A stretch of 64,000 nucleotides of DNA. It comes from F23-B02 sp946405205. Lineage in GTDB: Bacteria; Bacillota; Clostridia; Oscillospirales; Oscillospiraceae. Location: contig CAMJGL010000011.1 of assembly GCA_946405205.1 (NCBI GenBank), positions 1 through 64,000 on the forward strand, given 5' to 3'. Of this stretch, positions 57,634-64,000 are shown one piece after another. The position numbers were made by a program, and so were the translations under genes. The notes beneath the pieces were generated by a model that saw nothing but the letters and a program-made list of their open reading frames with translations, was not told the DNA's origin and did no database searches. Positions within the stretch are counted from its first letter, which is position 1. The number at the start of each line of letters is the position of its first letter.

Positions 57634-59414
57634 AAACAGAGTTATTGGTGGGCATGGCTGGTGAGCGAGAATTCAATGATCAGATGAAGTCTGTCAATAA
57701 CAATCTTAAAACTCTGAAATCTGAAATGGCGCGTACAGCAAGTGAATTTGCTGACAGTGCAGACAGTACGGAGGCACTTGAAGCAAAACAGCGCATATTG
57801 CAGGATACATATGACCAGCAAAAGGAAAAGGTACGGGCGCTGAATGAGATGCTTAAGAAGCAAATCAAACAATTCGGCGAAGACAGCGCCGCGGCGGATA
57901 AATACCGCCAGCAGCTGAACTATGCACAGGTCGAGCTTAATAAGACCGGAAAGTCCCTTGATGCTGTGAACGATGCCCTGTCTGACCAAAGCAAGGAAAC
58001 CGACCGTGCGGCAAAGGCTTTGGAAGTGCTAAAGACCGCCGGCCAGGGCGCCGGCAAGGGACTTGAGCTCGGCGCTAAGGGCATAGCTGCCGCCGGAGCC
58101 GCCGCTGCCGCTGCAGTCGGCGCATTGCTGAAGATCGAAGAAGAGACCGCTGAGTATCGTGAAAATCAGGCTAAGCTGAACACGGCCTTTGAGGCCGCCG
58201 GCATGGCCGCCGGTACTGCGTCCACGGCTTACAGCGAGATGTACAAGGTCCTCGGCGACAGCGATAACGCCACCGAGAGCGCCCAGCTCCTTGCGCAACT
58301 TGCGACAGGAGAGGAGGACGTCGCCAAGTGGGCGGATATCTCCGCCGGCGTGGTCGGCTCCTTCGGCGACGCGCTGCCTATAAACAGCCTTATCGAGGCG
58401 TCGAATGAGACAGCAAAAGTCGGTAAAGTCACCGGAGCGCTCGCGGACGCGCTGAACTGGGTCGGCCTGTCCGAGGATGAGTTTAATTCCAAGCTCGACG
58501 CCTGCAGCACCGAGACCGAGCGTACCGCCCTTATAACTGATACGCTGACGGCCGCCTACGGCGACGCCAGCGCCGCTTTCCGTGAGAACAACGCCGCGAT
58601 AATAGAGGCAAATGCTGCCCAGGCGGATATGGATGCAACGCTTGCCAAGCTCGGCGGAGCGGTCAGCGACGTCAAAAACACACTGATAGCTGAGTTTCTG
58701 CCATCCATATCGGATGTGGTAAGCGCCTTCGTCGATTTCACAAACGGCGTCGACGGCGCCGAGGAAGCCCTGCAGGAGTCGGTTAAGAACATGGTGGACA
58801 ATCTCGTGGAGAAATTGCCGGACTTCCTTGATTTTGGCATCAACCTTATCGTCGCTGTTGCTACCGGCATATTGGAAAACCTGCCCTATCTGATAACCAA
58901 GCTGCCGGGCATTGTCGTGGAGATTCTGGCAGGCTTCGGGACGCTCGTAACGAGTCTCGGCGAGGTCGGCAAGAATATGCTGGAAGGGCTATGGAACGGC
59001 ATCAAAGACAAGGCATCGTGGCTGAAGGATAAGATCTTCGGCTTCCTGGGCGATATTAAAGACTGGTTTACCGGCAAGGACGGCTTTGATACGCACTCGC
59101 CTTCAAAATGGTCCGAGGGCGTCTTTAAGAACGTCATGGACGGCGCGGCCATCGGCACGGACAAGGGCGCGAAAGGACTGTACAAAGCCTTCGGCAGCGT
59201 TGTCGACCAGATCAAGGGCGACATGGGCAGCCTTGACGGCCTTGATACAAATTTCAGCGTAAACGCCCGTCTTGCGGGCCGCGGACAGGTTTCCGCAGCC
59301 GGCAGTACGGTCAGCAAGACAGTCAATTTTAATGTCCGGACGACGTCGCTTTCGCCGTCCGAGATCGATTACCTGATCATGCGCGTGAATCAGGTGTTAG
59401 GGGGCGAAGTATGA
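57615..59414 (+). CDS. Tape measure protein
   Basis: The 599-aa protein has a coiled-coil first third, a membrane-like alanine/glycine stretch (LGAKGIAAAGAAAAAAVGALL, about residues 152-172), amphipathic hydrophobic segments near 400-455 and a C-terminal part with THSPSKWSEGV. It sets tail length and helps DNA passage; at 599 residues the tail should be fairly short for a siphophage. It starts at TTG 57615, three bases after GAGGAGG-CGGATCC. Confidence 0.9.
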   Translation: MATRTIKTELLVGMAGEREFNDQMKSVNNNLKTLKSEMARTASEFADSADSTEALEAKQRILQDTYDQQKEKVRALNEMLKKQIKQFGEDSAAADKYRQQLNYAQVELNKTGKSLDAVNDALSDQSKETDRAAKALEVLKTAGQGAGKGLELGAKGIAAAGAAAAAAVGALLKIEEETAEYRENQAKLNTAFEAAGMAAGTASTAYSEMYKVLGDSDNATESAQLLAQLATGEEDVAKWADISAGVVGSFGDALPINSLIEASNETAKVGKVTGALADALNWVGLSEDEFNSKLDACSTETERTALITDTLTAAYGDASAAFRENNAAIIEANAAQADMDATLAKLGGAVSDVKNTLIAEFLPSISDVVSAFVDFTNGVDGAEEALQESVKNMVDNLVEKLPDFLDFGINLIVAVATGILENLPYLITKLPGIVVEILAGFGTLVTSLGEVGKNMLEGLWNGIKDKASWLKDKIFGFLGDIKDWFTGKDGFDTHSPSKWSEGVFKNVMDGAAIGTDKGAKGLYKAFGSVVDQIKGDMGSLDGLDTNFSVNARLAGRGQVSAAGSTVSKTVNFNVRTTSLSPSEIDYLIMRVNQVLGGEV

Positions 59415-60289
59415 ATACATCTATACGCAGATTCTTTCTTCTGCGCGCAGACGGCGAGCAGAAGGATCTGAACGGTGCCGACAGTATCTGGCTGACAGAT
59501 CCCGCCGGCCTCGGCGTTACAAAGACGCCGGCATATGCAAATCTTAATTACGGTTTTTTCGCAACGACCGACGATAAGCAGGACGCGCAGGAAACCATAC
59601 CCTTTACGCTTAATTTTACCGGCCGCGAGCCTTATTACGACTATTCCAAGTTCGTCGACTGGATCTTCGCGGCGACCGGGCTGTATATCGCCTATCAGCC
59701 GGAGGGCAACTTCGGCGATATCTATACGCGCCCGGTATCGGTTAAATCAATCGCAAAAACCGAGCTTAACAAGGTCGGCTGGCTGACTGCGGCGGTCACG
59801 CTGGAGTGTCTTGCGCCGTGGGCGCGGGAAATCAGCCTTACCGGCGAGTCGGGCAGTATTCTGACGTACAATATTTGGTCCTGGGAAGCAGCAGCCAAGG
59901 GACAGCTGCCCGCGGCTTTTCGCCTGTCGTACAAGGCCAATTCAGGCCGCAGCGTAAACAAGCTGGAGCTTACCTACGCGCTGGGTGATGATTTTTACCA
60001 AAAGCGCATAAGTTTTCCGACGCCGCTGCAGCTCGCCGCCGGAGAGCTCCTGCGCATCTCGACTGCCCCAAATGACTACTATATCCAGCACATAAACAGC
60101 GACGGCGATGTGCTGTCTGTCATGGATAAGATCAGCTTATCGGACGATCCGCTTATCCTGCTGCCTCCCGGCGCCAGCGGACAGATCAACGACAGCACGG
60201 TGCCCGCGGTGCTGCAGCTGTACGTTGACGCGATCGACGACCAGGACGCCCTTGACTGCACGATGCTTGCGTATTACAGGACGGTGTGA
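59411..60289 (+). CDS. Distal tail protein (Dit-like)
   Basis: The 292-aa protein has the Dit pattern (RRFFLLRADGEQKDLNG, PAGLGVTKTPAYANLNYGFF). Dit is the baseplate hub ring at the tail tip. It overlaps the tape measure gene by 4 bases. Confidence 0.85.
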   Translation: MNTSIRRFFLLRADGEQKDLNGADSIWLTDPAGLGVTKTPAYANLNYGFFATTDDKQDAQETIPFTLNFTGREPYYDYSKFVDWIFAATGLYIAYQPEGNFGDIYTRPVSVKSIAKTELNKVGWLTAAVTLECLAPWAREISLTGESGSILTYNIWSWEAAAKGQLPAAFRLSYKANSGRSVNKLELTYALGDDFYQKRISFPTPLQLAAGELLRISTAPNDYYIQHINSDGDVLSVMDKISLSDDPLILLPPGASGQINDSTVPAVLQLYVDAIDDQDALDCTMLAYYRTV

Positions 60290-60291
60290 CC

Positions 60292-61293
60292 ATGATAGCT
60301 TTTGTGAAATCAATACGGGACTTTTCCACGCTGGCCGCCGCACAGGTGGTCAGCTGGGACCTGCCGCTTGCAACGTCAGGCGACGATACCGGCAGCGTTG
60401 TACTTCTGGGCGAATCTGCCGCCGGCCGCGAGGGCAACTGGCTTGTCATCAACCGCAGGATATATCTGATATCCCAGACGGCTTACAGCAGCGGCCTTAC
60501 CACACTGACGCTGCAGATGCCGGTGAACGCTTTTGACCGGGGGATCTATTACGCCTCGGCGGGCAGCAGCATCGAGGCTTTTATAGCTGCGGCTTTGACC
60601 GGCGCTTACAAAAATGTCAGCGATAGTTATTTTGCCATGCCGTATCTTAATATCACCGTCGACAGCACCACAGCATTTACGGCTCCGGAGATCTCCGACG
60701 GTATGTATGTGCTGTCGGATTATATCAAATCGGTCCGACCGTCGACTTACACCGATGACGGCGCGGTTGATGTCCCTGGCGTGATCTGCGACTTTAGCTG
60801 TACTGACACTGCGCTTAACATCCGTCTGCATAATGCCGCCCCTACCACGCGCAATGCCGTGTTTGACACAAGCCTTTTCCAGCTTTTGACCCGCGCTTGC
60901 AGCCGGGATGTAGTGTCTAAGGTCAGTGTAGTCGTAGCCGATACCGGCACAACTATGGACTTTTATCTTACGCCGTGGGGCACTGCCGGCACTCAGGCGC
61001 CTGCGGAACGCGTCGCGGGAAAATGGATCTCTGTCGCATATAACGACAAGGAGCCTGCAATCGACACCGCCAAGAAAGAGTTTGAAAAGAACCAAGACAC
61101 ACATAAAGTCGAATTTTACAGTAGGCTGCAGTTTGACCTGCTGGATCCTGTCATGATGCGCATGGGCGACGCCGTCGAGATTTACCGGATAACCTGTATC
61201 CGTAAATCATCTTCGGACGACCGGTATCTGTATACCTGCGGTGATATGCCCACGACCTTGACCGATAAAATCAAGCAGCTTAGCAAAAAGTAG
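60292..61293 (+). CDS. Tail-tip/hub protein, siphophage tail type
   Basis: The 333-aa protein has a repeated-beta N-terminal half and a C-terminal conserved end (DPVMMRMGDAVEIYRITCIRKSSSDDRYLYTCGDMP) resembling tail-associated lysin or hub proteins, but without a visible peptidase domain. The start ATG 60292 sits two bases after the previous stop; a GTG at 60286 is an alternative. Confidence 0.72.
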   Translation: MIAFVKSIRDFSTLAAAQVVSWDLPLATSGDDTGSVVLLGESAAGREGNWLVINRRIYLISQTAYSSGLTTLTLQMPVNAFDRGIYYASAGSSIEAFIAAALTGAYKNVSDSYFAMPYLNITVDSTTAFTAPEISDGMYVLSDYIKSVRPSTYTDDGAVDVPGVICDFSCTDTALNIRLHNAAPTTRNAVFDTSLFQLLTRACSRDVVSKVSVVVADTGTTMDFYLTPWGTAGTQAPAERVAGKWISVAYNDKEPAIDTAKKEFEKNQDTHKVEFYSRLQFDLLDPVMMRMGDAVEIYRITCIRKSSSDDRYLYTCGDMPTTLTDKIKQLSKK

Positions 61294-61301
61294 GTGATTT
61301 T

Positions 61302-62009
61302 ATGACAATAATAAAAGCTCGCCTGAATGATCAGGCATTATCCCTTTCGGCCTCTCCCGTTGTCGCCTCCGGCGGCGTCGGGGGGGACAGCGTCACATTT
61401 GTATTTGATGATGCGTGGACTGGCTACACAAAAAAGGCTGTCTTTTACCGCGACGAAAGCACTGTGTATCATGTTGACATTGGATCTGATAATACGGCTG
61501 TGATACCGTGGGAGGTCCTGCAGTATAGCGGCTTTATGTACTTCGGTGTTTTTGGCACCAAAGGCGACGAGATAAAGACGTCGACCGTCATCCGGTACCG
61601 CGTCGAGTGCGGCGCAATCACATCCGCCATGCAGTTAGACCCGACGCCTGACATTTTTGCCGACATAATTTTAAACACTGCAGCGAGGCATACACATACA
61701 ATGATCTGCGGTCAGTATGATACAAAAACAAAATTGCTGCAAATGGATGTCCAGGATCCTTTTACGCAAATCAAGGCGGCGTATGAAAACGGTGACGCAG
61801 TTACCGCAAATATAAACTTCGGCGAGGTGGACCTGTTTTTGCCGTTGACGGAAGCAAGGTCTGAACGCTTTACATTTGCTGCCCCTACAGGGTTTGCGAT
61901 GACAGACAGCACCGGTGCCGCAGAAAACCTTAGCGTAAATATCGCGCTTTTGACCGTTTACAACGACGAAACTGCGTATTTTTACGAATACAACATTTAC
62001 GATCTGTAA
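61302..62009 (+). CDS. Baseplate/receptor-binding protein, BppU-like
   Basis: The 235-aa protein begins with a BppU-like immunoglobulin-type fold (DSVTFVFDDAWTGYTKKAVFYRD, IPWEVLQYSGFMYFGVFG) and ends with a second beta domain. It probably connects fibres to the baseplate. Confidence 0.72.
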   Translation: MTIIKARLNDQALSLSASPVVASGGVGGDSVTFVFDDAWTGYTKKAVFYRDESTVYHVDIGSDNTAVIPWEVLQYSGFMYFGVFGTKGDEIKTSTVIRYRVECGAITSAMQLDPTPDIFADIILNTAARHTHTMICGQYDTKTKLLQMDVQDPFTQIKAAYENGDAVTANINFGEVDLFLPLTEARSERFTFAAPTGFAMTDSTGAAENLSVNIALLTVYNDETAYFYEYNIYDL

Positions 62010-62026
62010 GAGCAAGGAGGTAACAT

Positions 62027-62218
62027 ATGCATAAAGTAACGTCCCTTGGGGGCAAAGACCCGCGTGAAATAATGGTCGACAGCACCACGATAGCGGGTAC
62101 TGCCGATGATATCGCGGCGGTCATCGGCGTGGTCGAGGTTGGCACCATCATCTATACGGCAGGCTACGCTGTAATCAAGCAGCTCGGCCTTGACCGTGAG
62201 TGGGTGGAGGTAGTCTGA
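62027..62218 (+). CDS. Small phage tail-associated protein
   Basis: A 63-aa protein (MHKVTSLGGKDPREIMVDSTTI...IAAVIGVVEVGTIIYTAGYAVIKQLG) follows AAGGAGG. Its middle is hydrophobic but interrupted by charged residues. It overlaps the fibre gene start. Function unknown. Confidence 0.65.
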   Translation: MHKVTSLGGKDPREIMVDSTTIAGTADDIAAVIGVVEVGTIIYTAGYAVIKQLGLDREWVEVV

Positions 62219-63069
62219 TGACGGCAAAAGACGTAATTCTCGCCCGCAAGCTCGGCGGCGGCGGAGGCGGCACGGAGATCACCGACGGCATCGTGGTAAC
62301 ACAGATGGGAGACGACTACAGACCTATCAAAGCAGATGTATATGGAGAACACATAACACCATATATGTTTAGGTCGTATTATCATAATGGATTTTATGAC
62401 GGCGGTTGGTGGAAATGCGAAGGGTTAACATTTAAAAACGCTAAGTATATACACGATAGTGCCTGTTCGACGATGATTGCGCTGAAAAATGTAAATACAA
62501 ACGCTGTCATAAATATTGCGTCAAACGCTTTCTCCGGTGACACAGCGCTTGAATCGGTCAATATGCCCAGTGTGGAATCGATGAACTTAGATGGCAAAGT
62601 AAATTATACTGATTCTAACTATGCCGGATGCGAATTTAACAATTGCACCAGCCTTAATATTGTAGTAGCCCCTAAACTTAAAAATCTCAATAGAGGTACT
62701 TTTGGTGGCTGTACGGCATTAAAAACTATATCGTTGCCGTCATGTACATATATCAACAGTAGAACAGCAGCGAACAATGGTGCGGCGTTTGGTGGCTGCA
62801 CTGCTTTAGAAACTGTAGAAATAGGCAGTGCAGGGAATGGAATCACATATATCAATAACAATGCGTTTTACAACTGCACCCAGAGCGGCTTAACAATCAC
62901 AGTCTACACGACAGGCGCATACGCAGACACAGCCTTGACCAATATCCGCAACGGCGCGACCAACGCGACCATTATAATCAAGGCCTCGGAGGACACGACC
63001 TACAATGACGTTGCTTATGCCGCCGGAGAGACCATGATAACTTCAACAGTAGAGGAGGCAACAACATGA
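62218..63069 (+). CDS. Tail fibre with BspA-type leucine-rich repeats
   Basis: The 283-aa protein starts with a short conserved phage segment and a poly-glycine hinge (KLGGGGGGTE), then carries about five BspA-type repeats of the form F-x-G-C-T-A-L-x-x-I-x-L/P (FSGDTALESVNMP, FGGCTALKTISLP, FGGCTALETVEIG, AFYNCTQSGLTI). BspA repeats mediate surface binding, so this is the likely receptor-binding protein. It follows AGGTAG; stop and start overlap (TGATG). Confidence 0.8.
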   Translation: MTAKDVILARKLGGGGGGTEITDGIVVTQMGDDYRPIKADVYGEHITPYMFRSYYHNGFYDGGWWKCEGLTFKNAKYIHDSACSTMIALKNVNTNAVINIASNAFSGDTALESVNMPSVESMNLDGKVNYTDSNYAGCEFNNCTSLNIVVAPKLKNLNRGTFGGCTALKTISLPSCTYINSRTAANNGAAFGGCTALETVEIGSAGNGITYINNNAFYNCTQSGLTITVYTTGAYADTALTNIRNGATNATIIIKASEDTTYNDVAYAAGETMITSTVEEATT

Positions 63070-63305
63070 CGATAAAAAACTGTACACGAGCCTATGGCGA
63101 CGGCACGACCGAGACCCGCGTGCTGCTTACTGCCGACGAGGGCAAAGCCCTGACCAACGACGGCGGTGTTACTTTGTGGAACTGCGTCGAGACCGCCAGC
63201 GCGGACGGCTGGACAGAAGTCGACGCGCCGGTATCCGAAGATGATGAGGCCACCGAAGCAGACTACATAGCAGCATTAGCGGAGCTGGGGGTGTCTGACG
63301 AATGA
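63066..63305 (+). CDS. Hypothetical phage protein after the fibre
   Basis: The 79-aa acidic protein (MTIKNCTRAYGDGTTETRVLLTADEGK) is short and overlaps both neighbours by 4 bases. It may be a fibre-assembly or XkdX-like accessory protein. Function unknown. Confidence 0.68.
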   Translation: MTIKNCTRAYGDGTTETRVLLTADEGKALTNDGGVTLWNCVETASADGWTEVDAPVSEDDEATEADYIAALAELGVSDE

Positions 63306-63469
63306 AAAAGAACGTTCTGAAATCCAAAACCGCTGCCGTTAAGAATGAAACCACTGCGGCCTTGCAGATGGTATGGGACGCCACCAACAAGGGCCAGCGT
63401 GCGAAGCTCCTGCGTGACGAGGGCATCGCAAAGCTGTTTGCCCGGTATGGAGTAAACACCGATGGATGA
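63302..63469 (+). CDS. Small basic phage protein
   Basis: A 55-codon frame (MKKNVLKSKTAAVKNETTAALQ...KLLRDEGIAKLFARYGV) overlaps the previous gene by ATGA. A further 15-codon frame (63462-63509, MDDDDKTVSGLLEED) overlaps its end and stops directly before the amidase ATG, probably coupling translation. Confidence 0.6.
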   Translation: MKKNVLKSKTAAVKNETTAALQMVWDATNKGQRAKLLRDEGIAKLFARYGVNTDG

Positions 63470-63509
63470 TGACGATAAGACTGTGAGCGGGTTATTGGAG
63501 GAGGATTAG

Positions 63510-64000
63510 ATGAAACTTATTCAGCGCTTCATAACGCAGAACAAGCGTTATATTAACCCCACAAGAATTAACATACGCAAAGGCATTCTGCATTCCGTCG
63601 GATGTCCTCAGCCTTCTGCGGAGGTATTCGCGAAGCTTTGGCAAAACGCCGCATATCCGGCACACGCCGTCCTGCAGGAGGACGGGCTTGTAATTCAGAC
63701 TCTGCCCTGGGACTACTACACGCCACATGTGGGCGCAGCAAGCTCGTACAGTTTTGGCGTAGAAATGACCGAGCCGGATTGCATCAAGTATACCGGCGGT
63801 TCGAACTTCACCTGCAGTGACCTTGCCGCAGCAAAGGCACAGGTGACAGGTACATACAACACCGCTGTTGAGCTTTTCGCTCAGCTATGCACGCAGTACG
63901 GGCTTGATCCGCTGAAGGATATACTCTCCCACAACGAGGCAAACCTGCAGGGCATCGGCACGGCCCACGCCGATCCGGAACACCTTTGGCGGCAGCTCGG
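63510..64000 (+). CDS. N-acetylmuramoyl-L-alanine amidase (endolysin), cut by window end
   Basis: At least 163 residues are seen, all within an amidase_2/PGRP-like domain: RKGILHSVGCPQPSAEVF (first zinc His), FGVEMTEPDC, and DILSHNEANLQGIGTAHADPEHLW (further zinc ligands). It cleaves the peptide from muramic acid to release phage. GAGGAGGATTAG precedes the ATG. No holin is seen before it, so one may lie downstream. Confidence 0.88.
   Translation, partial: MKLIQRFITQNKRYINPTRINIRKGILHSVGCPQPSAEVFAKLWQNAAYPAHAVLQEDGLVIQTLPWDYYTPHVGAASSYSFGVEMTEPDCIKYTGGSNFTCSDLAAAKAQVTGTYNTAVELFAQLCTQYGLDPLKDILSHNEANLQGIGTAHADPEHLWRQL

Larger units (their letters stand above)
34595..64000. mobile_element. HK97-type siphophage prophage, right end outside the window
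   Basis: The prophage starts at the tRNA-Lys 3' core and integrase, and contains a lysogeny module, replication and partition genes, the terminase-portal-protease-capsid order of HK97-like phages, a long-tail module with tape measure, baseplate genes and an amidase cut off by the window end. All structural genes appear intact, so it may be functional. Confidence 0.92.

Overview
The window looks like the chromosome of a moderately GC-rich Firmicute, most likely a gut Clostridia/Oscillospiraceae-type bacterium. I infer this from strong AGGAGG ribosome-binding sites, frequent TTG/GTG starts, a Tn916-type integrase/excisionase pair, a TnpV-type protein and a Spo0E-like protein. No rRNA, complete tRNA or CRISPR array was seen.

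Layout. (1) 1-12.3 kb is a host catabolic locus: an RpiR/MurR-type regulator, a GntR/FCD regulator, a glycerate 2-kinase fused to an enolase-like domain, a TRAP transporter (order M-P-Q), a LarA-type racemase, an ornithine-cyclodeaminase/mu-crystallin family enzyme, an AraC regulator and a low-molecular-weight protein tyrosine phosphatase (LMW-PTP). (2) About 12.28-27.41 kb is a 15.1-kb integrated island bounded by 22-bp imperfect repeats. The repeats lie in the P-loop codons of the LMW-PTP gene, and the displaced 5' end of a second copy survives at 27380-27430. The island carries a Tn916-type int/xis pair, a sigma-like gene, a hairpin-rich non-coding stretch and a type I restriction-modification operon that also encodes a RelA/SpoT-domain protein, an AlbA/Schlafen-type ATP-binding protein, an XRE regulator and a YgjP-type metallopeptidase. 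(3) 27.65-33.9 kb is host sequence again: an unknown acidic protein, then a divergent pair of a FadR-type regulator and an oxidoreductase operon (phytoene-desaturase-like flavoprotein, ferredoxin-reductase-like protein, aconitase X large and small subunits), with two matching TGGT-N3-ACCA operators between them. (4) 33.9-34.66 kb is a scarred integration site with two copies of a tRNA-Lys 3' end, terminators and an integrase relic. (5) 34.6 kb to the window end is an HK97-type siphophage prophage, cut off in its endolysin gene.

The prophage reads integrase, HicAB toxin-antitoxin, leftward lysogeny genes (DinD, DEDDh exonuclease, CI-like repressor), small early genes, a replication initiator with internal 15-bp iterons, DnaB helicase, ParA/ParB, small zinc-binding and Lar proteins, an HUH-type Rep-like protein, HNH nuclease, terminase, portal, protease, capsid, connectors, tail genes, tape measure, baseplate, leucine-rich-repeat fibre and amidase. 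A 17-bp palindrome (GTGTCCAA-N-TTGGACAC) recurs about six times over 21 kb of this prophage and is a candidate ParB (parS-like) site.

The most unusual items are the glycerate kinase/enolase-like fusion lacking key enolase residues, the RelA/SpoT-domain gene inside the hsd operon, the dispersed palindromes linked to ParAB, and the use of an LMW-PTP gene as an integration site. All functions are inferred from sequence alone; no database search was run.
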